Below, one piece after another: positions 1 through 6,998 of a stretch of DNA of 8,415 nt. Made by a program: the position numbers and the translations under genes. The DNA is taken from the NCBI GenBank assembly GCA_903928045.1, contig CAIYPH010000420.1:1-8415 (forward strand), in the 5' to 3' direction. The notes beneath the pieces were generated by a model. That model worked only from the letters and a program-made list of their open reading frames with translations, made no database searches and was not told where the DNA came from. The stretch comes from an uncultured Rhodospirillales bacterium (lineage in GTDB: Bacteria; Pseudomonadota; Alphaproteobacteria; Acetobacterales; Acetobacteraceae). Every line of letters starts with the position of its first letter. The stretch's first letter is position 1.

Positions 1-1
1 C

Positions 2-571
2 GCATATGACCGCGACCCCGGTGGCTTCGCTGACGATTGGGAGACGCAGCCTCCTCCTTCCGATCTGCATGCGGCCGTTCGGCGCTTCTTCCTCCCAGGC
101 GAGGCGACCGCGGATATCGGCTGCGGGAGCGGACGCGACGCGGCGTGGCTCGACAGCCACGGCTATCCGGCGCGCGGCTTCGACGCTTCCGAGGGCTTGT
201 TAGGCGAGGCGCGGCGGCGGCATCCGCATATCCCATTCGCGGCAACAACCTTGCCCGAGTTGGCCGGTATCGCTGACGGGAGCTTCAGCAATGTCCTGTG
301 CGAAACGGTGATCATGCATCTGCCCCCCGAGACGCTGGAACCCGCCCTCGCGCGGCTTTTGTCCATCCTCGCGAGCGGGGGTATCCTGTATCTGAGCTGG
401 CGCGTGACCGCAGGAGCCCATCGGCGCGACGAACATGGGCGCCTGTATGCTGCATTCGAGCCGGAGCGGGTTCTGCATGGGCTGGCGGGCTGCACGATGC
501 TATTGGACGAACAGGTCGGTAGCGTGTCATCCGGCAGGCTGATCAGACGCATAGTGGTTCGAAAGCAATAG
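2..571 (+). CDS. Class I SAM-dependent methyltransferase (5' end outside window)
   Basis: The reading frame is open from base 2 to the TAG at 569-571 and gives 189 residues without a start codon, so the N-terminus lies just left of the window. Motif I of the Rossmann methyltransferase fold reads ADIGCGSGRDA (about residues 37-47 of the visible part) and is the SAM-binding glycine loop. It is followed by the acidic ribose-binding end of beta-2 (GFDASEGLL), and later by VIMHLP and LYLSWRV, which fit the post-motif strands. The opening segment YDRDPGGFADDW followed by QPPP looks like the ordinary start of this small family, so probably only a few codons are missing. The target molecule cannot be read from sequence. 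It converges on the aap genes and is not part of their operon. A TTG at 197 could be mistaken for a start, but motif I lies upstream of it in the same frame, so that short version is wrong. Confidence 0.85.
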   Translation, partial: AYDRDPGGFADDWETQPPPSDLHAAVRRFFLPGEATADIGCGSGRDAAWLDSHGYPARGFDASEGLLGEARRRHPHIPFAATTLPELAGIADGSFSNVLCETVIMHLPPETLEPALARLLSILASGGILYLSWRVTAGAHRRDEHGRLYAAFEPERVLHGLAGCTMLLDEQVGSVSSGRLIRRIVVRKQ

Positions 572-666
572 ACGGCGCCCGAATCAAACCGGTGGGACAT
601 TCGGTGCCTTCCCGCTCACGCCCGCGTGCGGATTGGTGTGCAAGACAGCAAACGAATACAGATTTT

Positions 667-691
667 CGCTCTTTTTTTCAGAAAAGGAGCG
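667..691. terminator. Hairpin between convergent genes, possible terminator
   Basis: Bases 667-676 (CGCTCTTTTT) pair with 682-691 (AAAAGGAGCG) around a 5-base loop, with one G-T wobble, making a 10-bp stem. It lies 96 bases past the methyltransferase stop and 53 bases past the aapP stop (reading leftwards), where a shared terminator would be expected. The T run forms part of the stem rather than a tail after it, so it is not a textbook intrinsic terminator in either direction. Confidence 0.35.
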
Positions 692-711
692 CTTGCTTCC
701 CTCACTTCTCC

Positions 712-739
712 GCACGCCTATTACGGATCTACGGCGTGC
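712..739 (-). terminator. Inverted repeat just past aapP stop, possible terminator or 3' stabiliser
   Basis: GCACGCC (712-718) and GGCGTGC (733-739) are perfect 7-bp arms around a 14-base loop, beginning 4 bases after the aapP stop codon on the minus strand. No T-tract follows in the direction of aap transcription. It may act together with the neighbouring hairpin at 667-691, or protect the 3' end of the mRNA. Confidence 0.35.
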
Positions 740-743
740 AATA

Positions 744-1508
744 TCAGTGCCCGCGAAGTATCTGCGAGAGGAACAGCTTGAGGCGGTCGGTCTGCGGGCT
801 TTCGAACATCTCATGGGGCGTGCCGCTTTCGACGATCTCGCCGCGGTCCATAAATACGACACGATCGGCAACCTGACGCGCGAAGCCCATTTCGTGGGTC
901 ACGCAGACCATGGTCATGCCGGAATTGGCCAGTTCGATCATAACATCCAGCACTTCCTTGATCATCTCCGGGTCAAGCGCCGAGGTCGGCTCGTCGAACA
1001 GCATGATCTTGGGGCGCATGCACAGGGCGCGGGCGATGGCGACGCGCTGCTGCTGGCCGCCCGAGAGCTGGCCGGGGTACTTCTTCGCCTGCTCCGGGAT
1101 CTTCACGCGGGTGAGGAACTCCATGGCAAGTGCCTCGGCCTGATCCTTCGGCATCTTGCGCACCCAGATCGGGGCGAGCGTGCAGTTCTCGAGGATCGTG
1201 AGGTGGGGGAACAGGTTGAAGGACTGGAACACCATGCCGACCTCGCGGCGGATGGTATCGAGCGCTCGGAGGTCGTCGGTCAGCTCAGTGCCGTCGACGA
1301 CGATGCGGCCCTCCTGATGGGTTTCCAAGCGGTTGATGCAGCGGATCATGGTGGATTTGCCGGAGCCCGATGGGCCGCAGACAACGACGCGCTCCCCTTG
1401 TGCAACCGTCAGTGTCACATCCCGCAGGACGTGCAGGGCGCCGAACCACTTGTTCACCTTGTCGAGAACGATGGCGGGTTGGGTATCAGTGGCAACGGCT
1501 TGGCTCAT
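744..1508 (-). CDS. aapP: Polar amino-acid ABC transporter ATP-binding protein (AapP type)
   Basis: This 254-residue ATPase powers the importer formed with the two permeases encoded immediately upstream. All ABC motifs are intact: aromatic A-loop W21/F22, Walker [10 protein letters not shown] (45-53), Q-loop Q95 in [12 protein letters not shown], signature LSGGQ (148-152), Walker B IMLFDE (168-173), D-loop SALD (176-179) and switch histidine H205. The sequence [12 protein letters not shown] and the length are typical of the polar amino-acid transporter ATPases (GlnQ/HisP/AapP). The AapP assignment rests on the neighbouring long AapQ and AapM permeases. The ATG is preceded by AAGGAA (1516-1521), which overlaps the aapM stop codon by one base, so its translation is probably coupled to aapM. 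It is the last gene of the transcript and ends opposite a convergent methyltransferase gene. Confidence 0.95.
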   Translation of the reverse strand: MSQAVATDTQPAIVLDKVNKWFGALHVLRDVTLTVAQGERVVVCGPSGSGKSTMIRCINRLETHQEGRIVVDGTELTDDLRALDTIRREVGMVFQSFNLFPHLTILENCTLAPIWVRKMPKDQAEALAMEFLTRVKIPEQAKKYPGQLSGGQQQRVAIARALCMRPKIMLFDEPTSALDPEMIKEVLDVMIELANSGMTMVCVTHEMGFARQVADRVVFMDRGEIVESGTPHEMFESPQTDRLKLFLSQILRGH

Positions 1509-1520
1509 GATGGGGTTCCT

Positions 1521-2657
1521 TCAGCGCCGAACGGAGCGGCCGAACTCGGCCTCGAGTCCGCGGCTGTAGCGGGACATGGAGTAGCAGAACACGAAGTAGA
1601 TGATGGCCAGCACGAGGTAGACCTCGGTGCTGTAGCCCTGCCACACCGGCTCGGCGAGGGCTACCTTGGCGGCGGTCAGCAGATCGAAAATGCCGATGAT
1701 CAGGACGAGGGAGGTATCCTTGAAGGAGCCGATGAAGTTGTTGACCATCGGCGGAATGACCATGCGCAGAGCCTGAGGAAGAACGACGAGGCGCATTTTC
1801 TGCCAGAACGTGAGGCCAAGCGCATCAGCCGCCTCGTACTGGCCCTTGGGCAGCGCCTGCAAGCCGCCGCGGATGACCTCGGCGAGATAAGCCGCACCGA
1901 ACAGGATGATGCCGAGCTGGGCGCGCAGCAGCTTGTCCGGGTTCAGGCCGACCGGCATGAACAGCGGGAACATCACGCTGGCCATGAACAGCACGGAGAT
2001 CAGCGGCACGCCGCGCACCAGTTCGATATAGACGATACAGAGATAGCGCACCGCTGGCAGAGTGGTTGCACGGCGGCCGAGGGCGACGAATACGGCGAGC
2101 GGGAAGGCAAGGGCGAGACCGAAGGTCGCGAGGATCAGTGTCATCGGCAGGCCGCCCCAGCTGTCCTGCGGCACGAAGGCAAGGCCCAGCACGCCGCCCC
2201 ACATCAGCACGCCGATGACGAACAGGGTGGCGATCCAGATCAGCGCCAGTTCCTTGCGCCAGAAGCGGCGCATCGCGGACACCACGAAGAGCGCGATGAA
2301 CAGGGCGATGCAAATGCCGGCGCGCCATTGCTCGTCGAACGGATAGCGGCCGAACAGGATGAAGCGCCACTTGTCGCCAATGACGGCCCAACAGGCGCCA
2401 ACACCCTTCATGTTCCGGCAGTCCGAGGGATCGATCACGCCTTGCGCGGATTTCGGTACCGACCAGACGGCATGGATGAAAGCCCAGTCGATGAAGCCAA
2501 TGGCCGCACGGGCGATGATGTAGATCAGCGCCAAGGTGACGGCAGTGGAGAGCCAGGAATTGAACAGGTTCGCCCGCATCCAGGCGAGCGGGCCAGCTAC
2601 CAGCAGCGGCGGCTGAGTGCGCGTGGCGGTCGAGGTGCCAATGGTTGTGCTGCTCAT
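1521..2657 (-). CDS. aapM: Amino-acid ABC transporter permease AapM
   Basis: A 378-residue inner-membrane permease of the polar amino-acid uptake family. It is much longer than GlnP/HisM-type permeases (about 220-240 residues) but normal for AapM (about 385 in Rhizobium), because of extra N-terminal membrane segments. Hydrophobic stretches are visible around 37-58, 113-130, 138-160, 172-192, 205-236, 247-262, 315-332 and 346-362. The cytoplasmic EAA loop that docks on the ATPase starts at E275-A276-A277, with G281 and LPQALR following. A predicted periplasmic loop carries two cysteines (C80, C89) and then FGRYPFDEQWR, which I associate with this subfamily. The start ATG lies 4 bases after the aapQ stop and its ribosome site (GGAG) lies inside the end of aapQ, so the two are translationally coupled. 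It forms a heterodimer with AapQ. Confidence 0.93.
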   Translation of the reverse strand: MSSTTIGTSTATRTQPPLLVAGPLAWMRANLFNSWLSTAVTLALIYIIARAAIGFIDWAFIHAVWSVPKSAQGVIDPSDCRNMKGVGACWAVIGDKWRFILFGRYPFDEQWRAGICIALFIALFVVSAMRRFWRKELALIWIATLFVIGVLMWGGVLGLAFVPQDSWGGLPMTLILATFGLALAFPLAVFVALGRRATTLPAVRYLCIVYIELVRGVPLISVLFMASVMFPLFMPVGLNPDKLLRAQLGIILFGAAYLAEVIRGGLQALPKGQYEAADALGLTFWQKMRLVVLPQALRMVIPPMVNNFIGSFKDTSLVLIIGIFDLLTAAKVALAEPVWQGYSTEVYLVLAIIYFVFCYSMSRYSRGLEAEFGRSVRR

Positions 2658-2661
2658 CGTT

Positions 2662-3873
2662 TCAGCGCTCCACCAGCGCGATGCGCGCGTTGTACCAGTT
2701 CATGAACAGGCTGATCGACAGGCTTATGGTGAGGTAGACCAGCATGATCATCGCAATTCCTTCCACCGCCTGGCCGGTCTGGTTGAGGACGGTGTTGATG
2801 ATCGACACGACATCCTGGTAGCCGATGGCGACCGCGAGTGAGCTGTTCTTGGCCAGGCTGAGATAGGTGCTGGTCATCGGCGGGATGATCACGCGGAGCG
2901 CCTGGGGCAGCACGATCAGCCGCATCACCGAGCCTGGGCGCAGGCCGAGGGCGCCGGCGGCCTCCCACTGCCCGGTGGCGACGGAGAGAATGCCTGAGCG
3001 AACAATCTCGGCGGTGTAGGAGGCGGTGTAGAGGACCAGGCCGATGGTGAGCGCGCCGTATTCCGGGCTGATGGTGAGGCCGCCGACGAAGTTGAAGCCG
3101 CGCAGCACCGGCATCTCCAGCGCGAATGGCGCTCCGAGGGCGGCCCAGACCAGAGCGGGGAAGGCGATCATCAATGCGAGCCCCGCCGGCCAAACGCGTG
3201 GGCGGATCCCTGTTGCCTCCTGCTTGCGGGTCGCCATGCGCGCCCAAGAGGCGGTGCCGATCCAGCCGAGAATGAAGGCGGCGAAGGCCCAGCTATGGGC
3301 ATCCTGCCATTGCAGCAGCGGCAGCTTGATGCCGCGGTTGGAGAGGAACACGCCCTCCACCGGATGGAGCGAGGCGCGAGGCGCGGGAAGACCCTGGACG
3401 ATGGCATACCAGAAGAAGAGTTGCAGCAGCAGTGGGATGTCCCGGATGGTCTCGACGTACACCGCAGCGAGGCGCGAGAGCAGCCAATTCTTCGACAGCC
3501 GGGCGATGCCAACCAGAGTGCCAAGAATGGTGGAGAGGATGATGCCGACCACCGAGACCCGCAGCGTATTGAGCACGCCGATCCAAATTGCGCGGCCGTA
3601 GGAATGGACCGCAGGGTCGTACTCGATGGAGTGCTCGCCGATTGGGATGCCGGCGACGCGATCAAGGAACCCAAAACCGGTGGCAATGCGCCGGACCTGG
3701 AGGTTGTTCATCGTGTTGGCGACGAGGTACCAAATCAACCCGGCAATGCCGCCGACGATGACGATCTGCCAGACCAGGGCACGCAGCCGCGGGTCAGACC
3801 AGCTCAGCTCCATCCCCCGCGAAGGCGGACGGCGAGCCGAGCTCATGCGTGGATCGGCTGATACACCGGACAT
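2662..3873 (-). CDS. aapQ: Amino-acid ABC transporter permease AapQ
   Basis: A 403-residue inner-membrane permease, close to the roughly 400 residues usual for AapQ, and partner of AapM. Membrane segments are apparent near 33-52, 95-125, 135-160, 195-208, 228-248, 270-290 and 370-392. The ATPase-docking EAA loop is at E304-A305-A306, with G310 and LPQALRVIIPP following. The conserved ETIRDIPLLLQ (141-151) is also typical. The long periplasmic insert (about 165-265) distinguishes AapQ from short GlnP-like permeases. The chosen ATG has GAGGGGAA about 12 bases upstream; M10 or M21 are possible later starts because the first 20 residues are hydrophilic and poorly conserved in character. In known clusters aapJ (substrate-binding protein) precedes aapQ; here a ferredoxin reductase gene precedes it with a 102-bp gap. 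Confidence 0.93.
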   Translation of the reverse strand: MSGVSADPRMSSARRPPSRGMELSWSDPRLRALVWQIVIVGGIAGLIWYLVANTMNNLQVRRIATGFGFLDRVAGIPIGEHSIEYDPAVHSYGRAIWIGVLNTLRVSVVGIILSTILGTLVGIARLSKNWLLSRLAAVYVETIRDIPLLLQLFFWYAIVQGLPAPRASLHPVEGVFLSNRGIKLPLLQWQDAHSWAFAAFILGWIGTASWARMATRKQEATGIRPRVWPAGLALMIAFPALVWAALGAPFALEMPVLRGFNFVGGLTISPEYGALTIGLVLYTASYTAEIVRSGILSVATGQWEAAGALGLRPGSVMRLIVLPQALRVIIPPMTSTYLSLAKNSSLAVAIGYQDVVSIINTVLNQTGQAVEGIAMIMLVYLTISLSISLFMNWYNARIALVER

Positions 3874-3975
3874 GGTCAGGCTGGTTCCCCTCGTACTGTG
3901 CCGCCGTTCAGGCGCGCATGCATCGTCAGCGATGCTGCCATGCGACGCAAGCCGCTGTCGACTCCGTGTGACGAA
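3874..3975 (-). promoter_or_regulatory. Intergenic gap between ferredoxin reductase and aapQ, with hairpin
   Basis: This is the only sizeable gap between the P450 genes and the aap genes, all on the minus strand. It holds a perfect 6-bp stem, GCATCG (3920-3925) and CGATGC (3930-3935), with a TCAG loop. An overlapping alternative pairing is CGCATG (3915-3920) with CATGCG (3939-3944). No T-tract follows the stem on the minus strand, and I could not identify a convincing -35/-10 pair. It may hold an aapQ promoter, a weak attenuator, or simply be read through. Confidence 0.3.
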
Positions 3976-5184
3976 TTAATCCGCCGTTCGCAAGTCGAAT
4001 GCCGGATCGGCAGCCTGTTCCGGTGTCACCGCAGCCGCTCCCGCGAGGAAACGGCGCGCAGCCATGTGGTCGGGCGCCCGATTGAGGGACTCGACGGCGA
4101 GCAGCTTGGCGCCTTGGTAGCAGAACACCGAGAAGGCGCCGGATGCCGGGTCGCCGCGCAGAATTGTTCGGTCATGCCCGCCGGAAAGCCCGGCGATCTG
4201 CAGCTTCAGCGCCCCCTGGTCCGACCAGAACCACGGTAGTTTGGCATAGTGGGCGGGCTTGCCGAGCAGACGATCAGCGAGGCAACGCGCTTGGTCGGAT
4301 GCGTTCTGCACCGATTCGAGGCGAATCCGCCCCTGCCCTTCCATCGGAAAGGCCGCGCAATCGCCCATGGCGGAAATCGCGGGGTCCGCGGTCGCCAGCA
4401 GCGAATCGACGACGATGCCGTTGCCGACCTCGAGCCCCGCCGCCGCGGCGAGGCCGGTATTCGGCACCACGCCGATTGCGACCAGCACGAGATCGGCTGG
4501 CACAATCTCGCCGGTAGAAAGCTCAACGCCCGCCGCACGCCCAGTGCCGGTGATGGCCCGCACGCCCGTGCCCGTCAGTAGCCGCGTGCCCCAGCCGCGA
4601 TGGGCGGCGGCGAGATAGTCTGACATCACGGCCGAGACGCCGCGCATCAGCGGGCGCGGGGCCGCTTCGATCACGGTGACGGCAATGCCGCGCTCGGCGG
4701 CAACGGCGGCGAATTCGAGGCCGATGAAACCGGCGCCGATCACCACCACGCGCTTGAGATCGCCAAGGATGGCCTTCATCCCCCGCGCCTCAGCAAGGCT
4801 ACGCAGGCCAACCACCCCAGGCAGATCGGCACCGGGCACCGGCAGCGCCCGATTGGCCGCACCGGTGGCGAGCACCAACTGGTCGTAGCCGATCCGCGCG
4901 CCCGACGCGGTAACCACCGCCTGGCCCACACGGTCGATGGCGGTGGCGGGGTCGTTCTCGACCAACGTCACATTCTGCGCCGCGTAGAAATTCACCGGCC
5001 GCAGGGCGAGCGCGGGCTCGTCCATATGGCCGGCGAGGAATGCCTTCGACAAAGGCGGCCGCTGGTAGGGCAGGCCGGCCTCGTCGGCGATCAGGGTGAT
5101 CGGCCCGTCGAAGCGGCCCTGCCGCAACGAGGCCGCCAGCTGGATCGCCGCGTGACCAGCGCCCACCACGACAACAGACGTCAT
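3976..5184 (-). CDS. FAD-dependent ferredoxin reductase of the P450 system
   Basis: A 402-residue flavoprotein predicted to pass electrons from NAD(P)H to the ferredoxin encoded two genes upstream. It has the usual length and two-Rossmann layout of putidaredoxin-reductase-like enzymes. The N-terminal FAD site is VVVVGAGHAA (4-13), and the ATGA box is at 106-109. The dinucleotide site is VVVIGAGFIG (146-155) with E173 at the end of the following strand (VIEAAP), which favours NADH over NADPH. The second FAD contact is AMGDCA (272-277). The C-terminal reductase domain includes LPWFWSDQ (316-323), characteristic of this family. The ATG lies 7 bases after the P450 stop codon, so translation is probably coupled. 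It is the last of the three electron-transfer genes. Confidence 0.93.
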   Translation of the reverse strand: MTSVVVVGAGHAAIQLAASLRQGRFDGPITLIADEAGLPYQRPPLSKAFLAGHMDEPALALRPVNFYAAQNVTLVENDPATAIDRVGQAVVTASGARIGYDQLVLATGAANRALPVPGADLPGVVGLRSLAEARGMKAILGDLKRVVVIGAGFIGLEFAAVAAERGIAVTVIEAAPRPLMRGVSAVMSDYLAAAHRGWGTRLLTGTGVRAITGTGRAAGVELSTGEIVPADLVLVAIGVVPNTGLAAAAGLEVGNGIVVDSLLATADPAISAMGDCAAFPMEGQGRIRLESVQNASDQARCLADRLLGKPAHYAKLPWFWSDQGALKLQIAGLSGGHDRTILRGDPASGAFSVFCYQGAKLLAVESLNRAPDHMAARRFLAGAAAVTPEQAADPAFDLRTAD

Positions 5185-5191
5185 CCGGCCA

Positions 5192-6451
5192 TCAGTTCCG
5201 GATGCGCACCGGCATCGAGATATAGCCCTTGATGAAGGTCGACATCACCCGCTCCGGCTCCTCCAGCACCTCGATATCGAGGTCCCGCTTGAGGATTTCC
5301 TCCCACACGATGCGCAGTTGCATCTCGGCGAGGCGGTTGCCGACGCAGCGATGCACGCCGAAGCCGAAGGAGAGGTGCTGGCGCGGGCGTGCGCGATCAA
5401 CGATGAGCGCGTTGGGGCTCTCGATCACTTCCTCGTCGCGGTTGCCCGAGACGTACCACATGATCACCTTGTCGCCGGCCTTGATATGCTTGCCGCCGAT
5501 CTCGATGTCCGACACCGCAGTACGGCGCATATGGGCAAGCGGGGTCTGCCAGCGGATGATCTCGGGGATCGCGCTGTCCAGCAGTTCCGGGTTGGCGCGC
5601 AGCTTCTGATACTGCTCGGGGAACTTGCTGAAGGCATAGAGCCCGCCGGTGAGCGAGTTGCGCGTAGTGTCGTTGCCGCCGACGATGAGCAGGATCAGGT
5701 TGCCGAGGAATTCCTGCGGCGTCATGTTCCGCGTGCTTTCGCCATGGGCGAGCATAGAGATCAGGTCAGTGGTGGGCGGCGCGTTCACCCGCTGGTTCCA
5801 CAACTGCATGAAATAACCCGCACATTCGCGCAGCTCAGCCTGGCGCTGCTCCTCGGTCTCCACCAGACCGCCGGGGCCGGCGATGGTAGTCGCCACGTCC
5901 GACCAGCGGGTGAGCTTGCGGCGGTCATGGAAGGGGAAGTCGAACAGCGTCGCCAGCATCTGCGTGGTGAGCTCGATCGACACGCGATCCACCCAATCGA
6001 AGGTTTCGCCACGCGGCAGGCCATCGAGGATGGTCTGGGCGCGCTCGCGGATGGTGTGCTCGAGGATGGCGAGGTTGCCCGGCGCCACGATGGGGCTCAC
6101 CACTTTGCGCTGCGCGTCATGGATCGGCGGGTCCATCGCGATGAACATCGGCAGCGGGAAATCGGCGCGCTGATCGCGGATGGAGATGCCACCGAGGGTG
6201 GAGAGCGAGGAGAACACCTTGTGGTTGGTGTCCACCGCCATGATATCCTTGTAGTTGGTGATCGACCAGTACGGCCCGAACTCGCTGTCACGGGTGAAGT
6301 GGATCGGGTCTTCCTTGCGCAGGCGCTCGAAATACGCCCACTGCGCATTGTCCTTGAACAGCTGCGGATCGGCCGGTGCAAGATCAGCCAACGGAGTCGA
6401 CCAGGCGCGCGCTTCGGCAGCCCGCACCGCGTCCATGGAAATATGGTTCAT
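5192..6451 (-). CDS. CYP153A: Cytochrome P450, CYP153-type alkane terminal hydroxylase
   Basis: A 419-residue soluble bacterial P450. The haem-binding loop FGFGVHRCVG (362-371) carries the thiolate ligand C369. The ExxR pair is E297/R300 (EIIR), and the I-helix oxygen-activation motif is GGNDTT (258-263) with acid D261 and threonine T262. Segments such as FIAMDPPIHDAQRKVVSP, GGNDTTRNSL, LYAFSKFPEQ and QTPLAHMRRTA are those I associate with CYP153, a family that hydroxylates medium-chain n-alkanes, alcohols and fatty acids, usually at the omega position. Substrate range here is inferred. Unlike membrane AlkB it needs a ferredoxin and a reductase, and both are encoded beside it. The start ATG has AGGGAGAA about 6 bases upstream, and residues 1-30 are the ordinary variable N-terminus. 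A 16-bp palindrome lies just beyond the ribosome site. Confidence 0.93.
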   Translation of the reverse strand: MNHISMDAVRAAEARAWSTPLADLAPADPQLFKDNAQWAYFERLRKEDPIHFTRDSEFGPYWSITNYKDIMAVDTNHKVFSSLSTLGGISIRDQRADFPLPMFIAMDPPIHDAQRKVVSPIVAPGNLAILEHTIRERAQTILDGLPRGETFDWVDRVSIELTTQMLATLFDFPFHDRRKLTRWSDVATTIAGPGGLVETEEQRQAELRECAGYFMQLWNQRVNAPPTTDLISMLAHGESTRNMTPQEFLGNLILLIVGGNDTTRNSLTGGLYAFSKFPEQYQKLRANPELLDSAIPEIIRWQTPLAHMRRTAVSDIEIGGKHIKAGDKVIMWYVSGNRDEEVIESPNALIVDRARPRQHLSFGFGVHRCVGNRLAEMQLRIVWEEILKRDLDIEVLEEPERVMSTFIKGYISMPVRIRN

Positions 6452-6464
6452 TGCAGTTCTCCCT

Positions 6465-6480
6465 CGGGCGCGCGCGCCCG
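6465..6480. repeat. Perfect 16-bp GC palindrome upstream of the P450 start
   Basis: CGGGCGCGCGCGCCCG is exactly self-complementary and begins 13 bases upstream of the P450 ATG, adjoining its Shine-Dalgarno sequence. In mRNA it could fold or pair with the neighbouring stem and so limit ribosome access. In DNA it could be an operator. Function is not known. Confidence 0.6.
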
Positions 6481-6500
6481 GTTGACCTCAAGAAACGATG

Positions 6501-6524
6501 GCGCCGTTCTAGCAGAAACGGCGC
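6501..6524 (-). promoter_or_regulatory. Hairpin in the ferredoxin-P450 intergenic space
   Basis: GCGCCGTT (6501-6508) and AACGGCGC (6517-6524) form a perfect 8-bp stem around an 8-base loop, 15 bases after the ferredoxin stop codon. On the minus strand it is followed by CATCG and then TTTCTT, a weak T-rich stretch. It could be a leaky terminator or a processing and stabilising hairpin that leaves more ferredoxin mRNA than P450 mRNA, which would suit an electron carrier needed in excess. Confidence 0.5.
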
Positions 6525-6539
6525 GGCATCGCGATGAAA

Positions 6540-6860
6540 TCAGTGTTGCCCATCCGGCGTGTGCACCACGATCCCGTCGAGCGCGTCGCTCATCATGATC
6601 TGGCAGCAAAGGCGGGAGTTGTCCTTGGTGGCAGCGGCGAAGGAGAGCATGGTCTCCTCGGTCTCGGTGCGGCCGCCGACCTTCTCCCACCAATCCGCCT
6701 CGACATAGACGTGGCAGGTGGCGCAAGCGCACTCGCCGCCGCAGTCACCGTCGATGCCGGGGACGTTGTTATCCACCGCTGCGCGCATCAGCGATTCGCC
6801 GTTGGCCGCCTCGACGGTATGGGCGGTTCCGTTGTGTTCGATGAACGTGACCTTCGGCAT
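6540..6860 (-). CDS. [2Fe-2S] ferredoxin of the P450 system (adrenodoxin/putidaredoxin type)
   Basis: A 106-residue soluble electron carrier that would shuttle single electrons from the FAD reductase to the P450. The cluster ligands follow the adrenodoxin pattern: C40, C46, C49 (C-x5-C-x2-C in DCGGECACATCHV) and C86 after 36 residues (RLCCQI). Length and start (MPKVTFIEHNG) are standard for this class. Two extra cysteines, C44 and C85, sit next to ligands; which of C85 and C86 binds iron is taken from alignment with the usual RLxCQI motif. The acidic stretch around E66-E69 resembles the partner-binding region of adrenodoxin-type ferredoxins. AAGGAG precedes the ATG by 10 bases. It is the first gene of the fdx-cyp-fdr operon; the P450 start lies 88 bases downstream across two inverted repeats. 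Confidence 0.95.
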   Translation of the reverse strand: MPKVTFIEHNGTAHTVEAANGESLMRAAVDNNVPGIDGDCGGECACATCHVYVEADWWEKVGGRTETEETMLSFAAATKDNSRLCCQIMMSDALDGIVVHTPDGQH

Positions 6861-6998
6861 GCTTGGACGTCTCCTTGGACGATTTCCGGCGTTGGGCGAC
6901 GTGCCCTCACCGCTGTTCGGAGCGTCTCATAGAGCATCGGAGGCGGAAGTGGAATTACTCCCGCGGCAATTCGTCGGTCTCGCTCTGCAATGCGCGGG
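6861..6998 (-). promoter_or_regulatory. Leader region of the ferredoxin-P450 operon, probable promoter
   Basis: This gap separates the AT-hook gene stop from the ferredoxin start and is the likely promoter region of the three-gene operon. Clear content: a Shine-Dalgarno AAGGAG (6871-6876) and a directly repeated heptamer GTCCAAG on the minus strand (6874-6880 and 6862-6868) that overlaps it. A weak sigma-70-like pair on the minus strand is TTCCAC (6954-6949) and CTATGA (6932-6927) with a 16-base spacer; this is only a guess. No classic operator palindrome was seen. Confidence 0.35.

Noticed and set aside
197..571. Short methyltransferase starting at TTG 197
   Set aside because: The SAM-binding motif I is encoded upstream in the same frame, so the real gene begins before base 2.
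163..600. A 145-codon minus-strand ORF opposite the methyltransferase
   Set aside because: It is antisense to a recognisable methyltransferase and shows no domain of its own.
633..2705. A 690-codon plus-strand ORF running antisense through aapP and aapM
   Set aside because: It is exactly opposite two genes with intact ABC transporter motifs. Its product is a low-complexity string rich in H, D, E, G and A with no recognisable domain, as expected from the antisense frame of GC-rich genes.
5318..6598. A 426-codon plus-strand ORF antisense to the P450 gene
   Set aside because: The opposite strand encodes a P450 with all hallmark motifs. This ORF has antisense-type composition and crosses the intergenic spacer.
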